From an uncultured Oscillospiraceae bacterium (lineage in GTDB: Bacteria > Bacillota > Clostridia > Oscillospirales > Oscillospiraceae), in assembly GCA_947626265.1 (NCBI GenBank), contig CANQRM010000003.1:62001-126000 (forward strand): a DNA stretch of 64,000 nucleotides, in the 5' to 3' direction. This document shows, piece after piece, positions 34,303 to 41,731 of the stretch. The position numbers and the translations under genes are program-made. The stretch's first letter is position 1; the number at the start of each line of letters is the position of its first letter. The notes beneath the pieces are model-generated. The model had not been told where the DNA came from, ran no database searches, and saw nothing but the letters and a program-made list of their open reading frames with translations.

Positions 34303-36459
34303 TCAGTCTGCTATAAGGCTGCAGGCGTCGGTGGTGTAGATAACCGCGCCGCCTTCGCCGGCGATGGGCATGAACTGAGCTTCGCTCCCGGCGGGGGCAA
34401 AGGTATATGTCTTGCCGTCGATAAGCTGCTCGCCGGTGAGGGCAACGCCGTCCCGGAAATAATAGGTCATGCCGTTTCGCTCATACCAGCCCGTGTAGTC
34501 TTCCCCGGGGGAGACGGCGTCAATGTCCGTCACGGCGACGCCCTCGCCCAGCTGGGCGGTGAGCGACGCCTGCACGGGGCCGTATTCCACGCTCAGATAT
34601 TGCAGCAGGGCGGCCAGGGTGGAGAACCGGTCGTTCATAAAGAGCACGTCCTCCCGGAGGAAGGCGTCGGCGTAGAGCCGGTCCTCAGGGGCCTTGGCCG
34701 TGTCGCCGCAGTAGCCCCACTGAACGATGTTTTCAGGGTAATCGCCCAGAGGGCAGAGGGGGTCGGTGTTGGCCTCGTGGTGGTCGTAGACGCTGGAGAT
34801 GATGAGCTTGTCCCCGTTTTGGGCGGCGAGATCCTCGATGGCGGACTGCAGGGCGAACACGTCCGAGCGGGTGACGGCCTCCGCCGCCCGGGGGGTGGTA
34901 TAGGCGCCCAGGGCGCAGCAGATCACCGCGGTCACAGCGCCCAGGGCGGCCAGCGTCCCGGCGGCGCGCCGCCGGGAAGGAGCAGGGGCCTTCGCGTTCG
35001 CCGGGGCGGTCAGCGCCGTTAAGAGCAGCAGCACTGCCGCGGGCAGCGTCACCACCAGAAACACCCGCAGGGGGAAGCGGCCCATATCCACCAGGTACAA
35101 CAGCAGTATCCCCGTGCCGCCCAGGGCGCACAGCGCGCATAATAGCTCCAGCCACCACCGCCTGCCGAAGCGGATGAGGGCGGCGGCGCAGCAGAGAAAT
35201 ACGGCAAAGATGAATCCCAGCCGCGCGGACATCTGTCTGTCCGCGCGCACATAGCCGGCCAGCCGGGAGAGAAGACCGCCCGCCCGGGAGAGGGCGGAGG
35301 CGTTCCCGCCGCCGGTCTGGTTCTGGTAGTGGATGTTGATCACGTCCCGGAAAAGGTCCGTGGTCACCTGCTCGTCCATGAAGAACCAGCCGTGTATCAG
35401 CGTGGCCAGCTCTCGGGAGACGCCCGCCTGTTCATACTCCTCCAGGGTCAGCTCGTCGTTGAGGAAGTCCACGATGCGGGAGCGGTAATTCTCCGCCTGG
35501 CTGTAGGCGGGGTCGACGGGGACGATCTCGGCGCGGCCGATGGCCGTCACGCCCAGGGCGATGGCCAGGGACGCGGCAGCGAACAGGGCGGTCCGCCCCA
35601 AACCCGTCCGGGCCAAAAGCATGCGCACCAGCTGATAGCCCACAGCCACGGCCCAGAAACACAGCGCCGCCCGGCCCGTCTGCCGCCGCTGGAGGATGCT
35701 GAGGACCAGGAGGACGGCCGCCGCTATGTCGGACGTGACCCTGCCGGCGGTGGTCTTGTTCCCGTCCCGGCAGAAGGTGAGCGCTATGGCCGCGGAACCC
35801 GCCACGGCGGGGGTCACGGTGAAGGAGATGGCGGCGAAGCAATAGAGGAAAAGCCCTGCGCACAGCCCGGCCTGGATGGCCGCACCGGCCCAGGCGGGCC
35901 ACCCACGGCCGCAGGTCCGCATCAAAATGCACCGGCCGATGACCGTGAGGGAGACGAGCAGCACGGTAAGGTGAAAGCCCAGATACCAATACCCGTCCGG
36001 ATAAAGGCCGTAGAGCTTCCCCAGGGCCCAGCTCAGAAGCTGGCTGGAGAACACGCCGGCGGTGGCGTCCAGGCCCTTCTCCGGCACTTGGGCGATGGCC
36101 AGCAGGAACGTGGTGTCGTCCATGGTCATGTAGGCCAGCACCGTCACCCGCAGGGCCCAGACGAAAAACAGCGCCGTGACCGCCCCGGCGGTGAGCCAGC
36201 GCCACCGGTCCTTCTGGCAGGCCCGGTCCCAGGCGGCGAGCATGGCCCGGCCCCTGTCCGTCAGGGCCAGGGCGAAGCCCAGCACCAGAAAGGCCCCCAG
36301 CCGCGCCAACCGCCCGGGGAGGAAGGCTCCCTCCGCCACGGGCAGGAACAGGTCCAGACCCACCCGCCGGGCCACGGCGCTCTCCGCCGCCAGAAAGGCG
36401 ATGAGCCCCGTCATGAGCCCGGCCAGGGCCGCGCCCCATGGATAGCGCCGCTGGGTCAT
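34303..36459 (-). CDS. Polytopic GT-C-like membrane protein with C-terminal cell-wall-binding-type repeat (paralogue)
   Basis: 718 residues, colinear with the preceding entry. Shared segments include 'VLAYMTMDDTTFLL', 'VSLTVIGRCILM', 'SFTVTPAVAGSAAIALTFCR' and the C-terminal 'GWYERNGMTYYFRDGVALTG' plus 'QLIDGKTYTFAPAGSE'. The soluble part also shares 'DRLYADAFLREDVLFM' and 'LLQYLSVEYGPVQASLTAQL'. The pair arose by tandem duplication. Family assignment to GT-C is by topology and the acidic loop only; it could instead be a polymerase or ligase of the glycan. Its ATG overlaps the stop of the WecE-like gene (ATGA). Confidence 0.7.
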   Translation of the reverse strand: MTQRRYPWGAALAGLMTGLIAFLAAESAVARRVGLDLFLPVAEGAFLPGRLARLGAFLVLGFALALTDRGRAMLAAWDRACQKDRWRWLTAGAVTALFFVWALRVTVLAYMTMDDTTFLLAIAQVPEKGLDATAGVFSSQLLSWALGKLYGLYPDGYWYLGFHLTVLLVSLTVIGRCILMRTCGRGWPAWAGAAIQAGLCAGLFLYCFAAISFTVTPAVAGSAAIALTFCRDGNKTTAGRVTSDIAAAVLLVLSILQRRQTGRAALCFWAVAVGYQLVRMLLARTGLGRTALFAAASLAIALGVTAIGRAEIVPVDPAYSQAENYRSRIVDFLNDELTLEEYEQAGVSRELATLIHGWFFMDEQVTTDLFRDVINIHYQNQTGGGNASALSRAGGLLSRLAGYVRADRQMSARLGFIFAVFLCCAAALIRFGRRWWLELLCALCALGGTGILLLYLVDMGRFPLRVFLVVTLPAAVLLLLTALTAPANAKAPAPSRRRAAGTLAALGAVTAVICCALGAYTTPRAAEAVTRSDVFALQSAIEDLAAQNGDKLIISSVYDHHEANTDPLCPLGDYPENIVQWGYCGDTAKAPEDRLYADAFLREDVLFMNDRFSTLAALLQYLSVEYGPVQASLTAQLGEGVAVTDIDAVSPGEDYTGWYERNGMTYYFRDGVALTGEQLIDGKTYTFAPAGSEAQFMPIAGEGGAVIYTTDACSLIAD

Positions 36460-37580
36460 CGCTTGTAAAAGGCCGTGACGGCCTCCACAGCCTTCTCCAC
36501 GTCGGAATCGGCGAGGCCGTAGTGCATGGGCAGGCGCAAAAGCCGCTCGCTCTCCCGGGTGGTGTACTTATCCTCCCCGTGGAACCGGCCGAAGCGCAAT
36601 CCCGCCGTGGCGGAGTGAAGGGGCACATAGTGGAACACGGACTGGACGCCCCGCTCCCGCAAGAAGGCGATGAGGGCGGTGCGCTCGGAGATGTCCCTGG
36701 CCTTGACGTAGAACATGTGGCCGTTGTGCACGCACCCTTCGGGGACGGCCTGCCAGTCGATACAGCCCTCCCGTTCCAGGGGTGCCAGGCCCTCCCGGTA
36801 GAGCTGCCAGCTGTGGAGCCGGGCGGCGTTTATCTCGTCCGCCATCTCCAGCTGGCCGTAGAGGTAGGCGGCGTTCAGCTCGCTGGGCAGGTAGCTGGAG
36901 CCCAAGTCCTCCCAGGTGTATTTATCCACCTGGCCCCGGAGCAGCCGGGCCCGGTTGGTGCCCTTCTCCCGGATGACCTCCGCCCGGGGGTCATCCTCCC
37001 GCAGGAGGATGGCGCCGCCCTCGCCCATGGAGTAGTTTTTCGTCTCATGGAAGCTGTAGCAGCCGTAGTCCCCGATGGCCCCCAGGGCCCTGCCCTTGTA
37101 GGTCGCCATGACCCCCTGGGCCGCGTCCTCCACCACCTTCAGGTCATGGCGGCGGGCGATGTCCAGGATGGCGTCCATCTCGCAGGCCACCCCGGCGTAG
37201 TGCATGACGCATATGGCCCGGGTCCGGGGCGTAATGGCATCCTCGATGAGCTTTTCGTCTATGTTCATGGTGTCCGGCCGGATGTCCACGAATACGGGCA
37301 CCGCCCCGGCCAGGACGAAGGCGTTGGCCGTGGAGGAGAAGGTATAGGAGGGCAGGATGACCTCGTCCCCGGGCTGGAACTGGCAGAGAAGCGCCGCCAT
37401 GTCCAGGGCGTGGGTGCCGCTGGTGGTCAGGAACGCCCGGGCCGCGCCGGTGCGTTCCGTGAGCCATTCGTGGCACTTTTTCGAGAAGGCCCCGTCGCCG
37501 CATATCTTATGGGAGTGGATGGCCTCCAGAACATACTGGTCCTCCCGGCCGCAGTAGGGGGGTATGTTGAACAGGATCAT
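36456..37580 (-). CDS. wecE: dTDP-4-amino-4,6-dideoxygalactose transaminase-like (WecE/RffA)
   Basis: 374 residues of the DegT/DnrJ/EryC1 PLP aminotransferase family. It starts 'ILFNIPPYCGREDQYV', has 'TSGTHALDMAALL', 'EDAAQGVMATYKGR' and the PLP-lysine segment 'YSFHETKNYSMGEGGA', which closely matches WecE. It should convert dTDP-4-keto-6-deoxyglucose to dTDP-4-amino-4,6-dideoxygalactose using glutamate. The start at 37580 has GGAGG six bases upstream; the longer track ORF overlaps rmlB. It is coupled with rmlB just upstream, which makes its substrate. No N-acetyltransferase (WecD) is nearby, leaving the 4-amino group free for another acyl group. Confidence 0.9.
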   Translation of the reverse strand: MILFNIPPYCGREDQYVLEAIHSHKICGDGAFSKKCHEWLTERTGAARAFLTTSGTHALDMAALLCQFQPGDEVILPSYTFSSTANAFVLAGAVPVFVDIRPDTMNIDEKLIEDAITPRTRAICVMHYAGVACEMDAILDIARRHDLKVVEDAAQGVMATYKGRALGAIGDYGCYSFHETKNYSMGEGGAILLREDDPRAEVIREKGTNRARLLRGQVDKYTWEDLGSSYLPSELNAAYLYGQLEMADEINAARLHSWQLYREGLAPLEREGCIDWQAVPEGCVHNGHMFYVKARDISERTALIAFLRERGVQSVFHYVPLHSATAGLRFGRFHGEDKYTTRESERLLRLPMHYGLADSDVEKAVEAVTAFYKR

Positions 37581-37605
37581 GTGTTTCCTCCGATATGTCC
37601 GCGCG

Positions 37606-38628
37606 TCAGCGGTTGGCGTACATCCGCTCGTAGTAGGTCTTGTACTCGCCGGAGACGATCTGCTCCCACCAGGGACGGTTGTCCAGGTACCAGCGGATGG
37701 TCTTTTTGATGCCGTCGGCAAAGGCGGTCTCCGGCGTCCAGCCAAGCTGGGCGTGTATCTTCGCCGGGTCGATGGCGTAGCGCAGGTCGTGGCCCTTCCT
37801 ATCGGTGACGTAGGTGATGAGGCTCTCGGGCTTATCCAGGGCCTGGCAGATGAGCTTCACGATGTCGATGTTGCGCATCTCGTTGTGGCCGCCGATGTTA
37901 TAGACTTCGCCGATGCGTCCTTTCTCCAGGATGAGATCGATAGCCTTGCAGTGGTCCTCCACATACAGCCAGTCACGCACGTTCAGGCCCTGGCCGTAGA
38001 CGGGCAGGGACTTGTCGGCAAGGGCGTTCGCGATCATCAGGGGGATGAGCTTTTCCGGGAACTGGTAGGGGCCGTAGTTGTTGGAGCAGCGGCTCACCGT
38101 CACCGGCAGGCCATAGGTGCGGTGATAGGCCAGGGCCAGCAGGTCCGCCCCCGCCTTGGAGGCGCTGTAGGGACTGGAGGCGTGCAGCGGCGTGCTCTCG
38201 GTGAACAGAAGGTCCGGCCGGTCCAGAGGCAGGTCCCCGTAGACCTCGTCGGTGGAGACCTGGTGGAAGCGGATACCCCCGTGGGCCCGGCAGGCGTCCA
38301 TGAGCACCTGCACACCCAAGACGTTGGTCTTCAGGAATATCTCCGGGTCCTCGATGGACCGGTCCACGTGGGTCTCGGCGGCGAAGTTCACCACCGCATC
38401 GGGCTTTTCCGCCTCAAAGATGGCGTCTATCCCCGCCCGGTCCCGGATGTCCTGGCGGTAGAAGGTGAAGCGGCTGTCCTCCATGGCCCGGGCCAGGGTG
38501 GACATGTTTCCCGCGTAGGTGAGGCTGTCCACGCAGACGATGGAAACGTCCGGACGGTTATCCAGCAGGTAGTAGACGAAGTTGGCGCCGATGAAGCCGG
38601 CGCCGCCGGTGACCAGCAGTTTTTTCAT
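37606..38628 (-). CDS. rmlB: dTDP-glucose 4,6-dehydratase
   Basis: 340 residues, extended SDR family. It has 'LLVTGGAGFIGANFVYYLL' (NAD site), 'STDEVYGDLPLDRPD' and the catalytic 'SPYSASKAGADLLALAYHRT'. It converts dTDP-glucose to dTDP-4-keto-6-deoxyglucose, the precursor of the WecE-like product. The start at 38628 was chosen because GGGAGG lies four bases upstream; the track start at 38640 adds three codons without a site. It is the first gene of the twelve-gene - strand operon, directly after a promoter. RmlA, which makes dTDP-glucose, is not in the window. Confidence 0.95.
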   Translation of the reverse strand: MKKLLVTGGAGFIGANFVYYLLDNRPDVSIVCVDSLTYAGNMSTLARAMEDSRFTFYRQDIRDRAGIDAIFEAEKPDAVVNFAAETHVDRSIEDPEIFLKTNVLGVQVLMDACRAHGGIRFHQVSTDEVYGDLPLDRPDLLFTESTPLHASSPYSASKAGADLLALAYHRTYGLPVTVSRCSNNYGPYQFPEKLIPLMIANALADKSLPVYGQGLNVRDWLYVEDHCKAIDLILEKGRIGEVYNIGGHNEMRNIDIVKLICQALDKPESLITYVTDRKGHDLRYAIDPAKIHAQLGWTPETAFADGIKKTIRWYLDNRPWWEQIVSGEYKTYYERMYANR

Positions 38629-38685
38629 AGGTCCTCCCATTGGCAGACTTTATTTTATAATAAACCTATTTCTTCCTATTAAAGC

Positions 38686-38713
38686 ATTATACCACAGCCG
38701 CCCCCAAAAGCAA
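38686..38713 (-). promoter_or_regulatory. Promoter of the rmlB operon
   Basis: On the - strand TTGCTT (38708-38713), 16 bases, then TATAAT (38686-38691) preceded by an extended TGG. It lies about 60 bases before the rmlB ATG. Confidence 0.75.
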
Positions 38714-38749
38714 CACCATTTGACATAATGTTGGGGGCTGGCGGGGCGT

Positions 38750-38779
38750 AAAAAACCTCCCTCGAATGAGGGAGGCTTT
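38750..38779 (-). terminator. Rho-independent terminator of the chromate transporter operon
   Basis: Read on the - strand: CCTCCCTC, loop ATTC, GAGGGAGG, then TTTTTTA. It lies about 105 bases after the chrA stop, beyond repeat copy C. Confidence 0.85.
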
Positions 38780-38780
38780 T

Positions 38781-38876
38781 ACCCGACGGGCGGGGAGGCC
38801 CGGCAGTGTGCCGCACGCGGTTGGTGAGCGAAGCGAACTTTAGCGGGAGGCATACTGTCGGACTCAGCCGCCCTGG
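38781..38876 (+). repeat. Dispersed structured repeat, copy C
   Basis: 96 bases, between the terminator and the end of the chromate transporter gene. Arms GGGCGG (38788-38793) with CCGCCC (38868-38873), and CCGGCAGT (38800-38807) with ACTGTCGG (38854-38861). It shares a 32-base exact core with copy B. The apparent ORF at 38679-38882 is a by-product of the repeat. Confidence 0.8.
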
Positions 38877-38882
38877 TACCAC

Positions 38883-39458
38883 TTACGCTCCCGCGAAGCG
38901 GAACACCGCGCCGGCGACGGCGCCGATGAGGATGAGGAAGGCGGGGTGGAGCTTTTTGAAGACCTTGCTCACGGCGAAGATGACCGCCGCCAAGGCCCAT
39001 GCCTTCCAGTCCAGCACGGTCCAGAACTTGGAGACGCCCTCCCAGGCGTCCAGGCGGAACAGCACCCCCAGGGCCACGGTGATCCCCGCCGCGGCGATGA
39101 GCCCCGTGGACACGGGGCGGATGCCATAAAAGGCGCCCTTGACATACTTGTTGTCCCGGAAGGCCCGCAGGGCGGCGGCGATGAGGATGATGACGATGAT
39201 GCTGGGGGTGACGATGCCCACCAGGGCGGCCACGCTTCCCAGCACGCCGGCGCTGGTGTAGCCGGTGTACACGGCCATATTGATGCCGATGGGGCCGGGG
39301 GTGGACTCGCTGACGGCCAGCATGTCCGCCACCTGCTGGGCGGTGAACCAGCCGGTGCGTTCTCCCATCTCGTAGAGGAAGGGGAGGGTGGCCAGGCCCC
39401 CGCCCACGGCGAACAGGCCTGTCTTGAAAAACTCCCAGAAGAGCTGCAGGAATATCAT
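38883..39458 (-). CDS. chrA: Chromate transporter (CHR family), half-size subunit
   Basis: 191 residues with one CHR domain: 'FFKTGLFAVGGGLATLPFLY' and 'VSESTPGPIGINMAVYTG' are the family motifs, with about five to six membrane helices. Half-size CHR proteins work as pairs encoded by adjacent genes, expelling chromate or transporting related anions such as sulfate. Its partner is the upstream gene, overlapping by ATGA. The specificity of such pairs in anaerobes is unproven. The message ends at the terminator at 38750. Confidence 0.87.
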   Translation of the reverse strand: MIFLQLFWEFFKTGLFAVGGGLATLPFLYEMGERTGWFTAQQVADMLAVSESTPGPIGINMAVYTGYTSAGVLGSVAALVGIVTPSIIVIILIAAALRAFRDNKYVKGAFYGIRPVSTGLIAAAGITVALGVLFRLDAWEGVSKFWTVLDWKAWALAAVIFAVSKVFKKLHPAFLILIGAVAGAVFRFAGA

Positions 39459-40000
39459 TTCTTTGCCGCCCCCTTCCGCATTTGAAGCGCCACGCCGATG
39501 ACGCCCGCGGCCAGGACGAACAGCACCGGGGACACGTCCAGCACCAGGCTCAGCACCGCCGCCACAACGAAAATGCAGGCGGTGAGCTTATCCACCACGG
39601 AGGACTTTAAGAGCTTGATGACCGCGTTCAGGATGAGCACCGTCACCGCCACCCGGATGCCGGCGAAGGCATTCTGCACGACGGCGTAGTCCGCGAAGTT
39701 CTGCAATAGCGCGGCGATGAGGCCGATGATGATAAAGCTGGGCAGTACCAGGGAATAGGTGGCGGCGATGGCGCCGGGGACGCCCTTCTGCTTGAAGCCG
39801 ATGAAGGTGGCGGTGTTCACGGCGATGATGCCGGGGGTGCACTGGCCGATGGCGTAATAGTCCGTCAGCTCCTCATTGGTGCACCAGCCCCGGCCCTCCA
39901 CCACCTCCCGCTGGAGGATGGGCAGCATGGCGTAGCCGCCGCCGAAGGTGATGGCCCCCATGCGGAAGAAGGTGACGAAAAGCTCCCAGTATATTTTCAT
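39455..40000 (-). CDS. chrA: Chromate transporter (CHR family), half-size subunit
   Basis: 181 residues, the other half of the pair. It shows 'TFFRMGAITFGGGYAMLPIL' and 'AIGQCTPGIIAVNTATFIG', the CHR motifs with small differences from its partner, as expected for an antiparallel heterodimer. The start at 40000 gives an ATGA overlap with the ybaK-like stop; the track ORF to 40051 runs back into that gene. All three genes are therefore translated as a unit. Confidence 0.87.
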   Translation of the reverse strand: MKIYWELFVTFFRMGAITFGGGYAMLPILQREVVEGRGWCTNEELTDYYAIGQCTPGIIAVNTATFIGFKQKGVPGAIAATYSLVLPSFIIIGLIAALLQNFADYAVVQNAFAGIRVAVTVLILNAVIKLLKSSVVDKLTACIFVVAAVLSLVLDVSPVLFVLAAGVIGVALQMRKGAAKK

Positions 40001-40476
40001 GGCTGCGCCTCCCGGTCCTTGCACACGTCGCACCACCCGGCGGGGTCGCATAAGCTATCCAGCTCCTGCCAGGTGAGCTCCACGCCGGAGTGGGCGCTGC
40101 CCGCGGCGGGATAGACCGTGTCGTGGTCTTTAAGGCTCACGTCCAGCCACACCTCCGCCTGGGGCGGGACCAGGAAGGGGCACACCCCGCCGGGGGCGTT
40201 GCCCGTGAACCGCTCCGTGTCCTCGGGGGAGAGCATCTTCGCCTTGCCGCCGAAGGTGTCCTTGAATTTGCGGTTATCCACCCGGCGCTTGCCGGCGGCC
40301 ACCACCAGCACGGCCCCGTCCCCGTGGTAAAAGCCCAGGGTCTTGGCGATCTGGTCCGGGTCCACGCCCAGGGCCTCCGCCGCCAGGTCCACCGTGGCGG
40401 TGGACTGGGGGAACTCATGCAGCCGGTCCAAAAAACCTTTTTCTTCCAAAAAAACACGCACTTTTTCGATGTTCAT
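39997..40476 (-). CDS. YbaK/ProX-type aminoacyl-tRNA deacylase
   Basis: 159 residues, YbaK/EbsC family. The N-terminal 'MNIEKVRVFLEEKG' and the conserved lysine region 'VVAAGKRRVDNRKFKDTFG' followed by 'GGVCPFLVP' are typical. Such stand-alone editing domains clear mischarged Cys- or Ala-tRNAs (YbaK on Cys-tRNA-Pro, ProXp on Ala-tRNA-Pro); which one applies is unknown. AAGGAG lies about nine bases before the ATG. Its promoter appears to overlap back-to-back that of the divergent PfkB gene (-10 candidate TATCAT at 40516-40521 on the - strand). Confidence 0.87.
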   Translation of the reverse strand: MNIEKVRVFLEEKGFLDRLHEFPQSTATVDLAAEALGVDPDQIAKTLGFYHGDGAVLVVAAGKRRVDNRKFKDTFGGKAKMLSPEDTERFTGNAPGGVCPFLVPPQAEVWLDVSLKDHDTVYPAAGSAHSGVELTWQELDSLCDPAGWCDVCKDREAQP

Positions 40477-40489
40477 GGGGGAAAACTCC

Positions 40490-40517
40490 TTGCAAAATGG
40501 AAAATCTGCGCTACAAT
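40490..40517 (+). promoter_or_regulatory. Promoter of the PfkB gene, six bases before the ATG
   Basis: TTGCAA (40490-40495), 16 bases, TACAAT (40512-40517). The ATG at 40524 would be at or next to the transcription start, so the message may be leaderless. Confidence 0.65.
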
Positions 40518-40523
40518 GATACC

Positions 40524-41417
40524 ATGAATGAGGAAAAAAGAAAAGTCGCCGTTATCGGCGCGTTGAATGTGGACATCAGCGGCCGGGCGGAGGCACCTCT
40601 GGCACGGGGCGACTCCGTTATGGGCAAGGTGCGCACCACCCTGGGCGGGGTGGGCTGGAACGTGGCGCGAAACTGCGCCCTGTTGGGGGCGGACGTGTCC
40701 TTCTACTCCCTGCTGGGCCGGGACGGCCAGGCCGACGCCATCCGGGCGGAGAGCGCCCGATACGTGGTTGACATCTCCGGCTGCCGCTGGGTGGATGAGC
40801 AAAACAACCGCTACCTCTATATCTGCGACGAGCACGGGGACGTGGCCGCCTGCGTCAACGACATGGCCCTGTGCAGCCGGATGGACAAATCCTTCGCCGC
40901 CCGGTGCCTGGACGCCGTGCGGGACTGCGGCGCGGTGGTGGCAGACGCCAACCTCCCCCAGGGGACGCTGGCCTACATCGGCGAGAACTTGGCGGCGCCG
41001 CTGGTGGTGGACTGCGTGTCCACGGCAAAGTGCGTGCGCCTGCGGCCCATATTGGGCCATATCCACACTCTGAAGGCCAACCTCTCCGAGGCGGAGTCGC
41101 TGATCGGAGCCAAGGGCCCGGAGGCCTGCATCGCGGCGCTGATTGCCGCGGGGGTGAAGCGGGTGGTGATCTCCATGGCATCCGAGGGCGTCATATGCGG
41201 CGAGGCCGGCGGGGAGATCTTCGCCAAGCGGTCGGTGCACACCGAGGTGGTGGACGCCACCGGCGCGGGGGACAGCATGACCGCCGCCCTGACCGTGGGC
41301 ATGGCCGCGGGGATGAGCTTCACCGACTGCGCCTCCATGGGCGTCACCGCCGCCGGCATCACCATCGCCAACCCCGGCGCCGTCACCTCGGCATTGGCTG
41401 TGTTGCGGCCATTCTAA
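40524..41417 (+). CDS. PfkB-family carbohydrate/nucleoside kinase (pseudouridine kinase-like)
   Basis: 297 residues. It starts 'KVAVIGALNVDISG', has the glycine-rich 'LGGVGWNVARNCALLGADV' and the C-terminal catalytic 'VDATGAGDSMTAAL', with Asp as the base. The family phosphorylates sugars and nucleosides; the pattern is closest to pseudouridine/ribokinase-type members, though no psuG lies nearby. The ATG at 40524 was preferred to 40497, because the family starts near here and the upstream sequence contains promoter elements. It ends at a strong terminator. Confidence 0.82.
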   Translation: MNEEKRKVAVIGALNVDISGRAEAPLARGDSVMGKVRTTLGGVGWNVARNCALLGADVSFYSLLGRDGQADAIRAESARYVVDISGCRWVDEQNNRYLYICDEHGDVAACVNDMALCSRMDKSFAARCLDAVRDCGAVVADANLPQGTLAYIGENLAAPLVVDCVSTAKCVRLRPILGHIHTLKANLSEAESLIGAKGPEACIAALIAAGVKRVVISMASEGVICGEAGGEIFAKRSVHTEVVDATGAGDSMTAALTVGMAAGMSFTDCASMGVTAAGITIANPGAVTSALAVLRPF

Positions 41418-41428
41418 AAAAGAGGAAT

Positions 41429-41468
41429 AAAAAGAACGAGAACCGCACTCGCGGTTCTCGTTCTTTTT
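41429..41468 (+). terminator. Rho-independent terminator after the PfkB gene
   Basis: AAAAAGAACGAGAACCGC and GCGGTTCTCGTTCTTTTT pair perfectly over 18 bp with an ACTC loop, ending in T5. Confidence 0.95.
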
Positions 41469-41518
41469 ATAAAAGCCACACCCCTGCGCGCTTCGGAAGT
41501 TGGAAAGGAGTTTCCTGT

Positions 41519-41689
41519 ATGAGAAAGCATCAAGAGGAGAAAGGGGAGTTAAAGGTGGGCCCATTTACAGGGGCGTGGCCGGCGGCGAAGTCATTGGCCA
41601 GAGACTTTGCTCCGACCTTCTATGCCTATCTAAACACATTTTGGACAGTTCGTCAAGGATATTTTTCAATTATTTGGAAATTTTTATAA
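41519..41689 (+). CDS. Possible small ORF, 56 residues, unknown
   Basis: It begins 'MRKHQEEKGELKVG' and ends in an aromatic, hydrophobic stretch ('YFSIIWKFL'). AAAGGAG sits eight bases before the ATG, the main support. It lies in the otherwise gene-free 41469-41731 gap, which is AT-richer than its surroundings. No family is recognised, and it could be chance or a decayed remnant. The overlapping frame at 41500-41715 has no ribosome site. Confidence 0.3.
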   Translation: MRKHQEEKGELKVGPFTGAWPAAKSLARDFAPTFYAYLNTFWTVRQGYFSIIWKFL

Positions 41690-41731
41690 CACCTGAACGA
41701 AAAGGGCTAAACTAGTTCCATATTTTGATAT

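Noticed and set aside
17407-38628. CRISPR array or phage-defence island
   Set aside because: No regularly spaced repeats, nucleases, methylases or toxin-antitoxin pairs; the genes are glycan enzymes.
38679-38882. ORF sharing 'LPLKFASLTNRVR' with the upstream extension of cinA
   Set aside because: The shared peptide comes from the core of the dispersed DNA repeat (copies B and C); there is no ribosome site.
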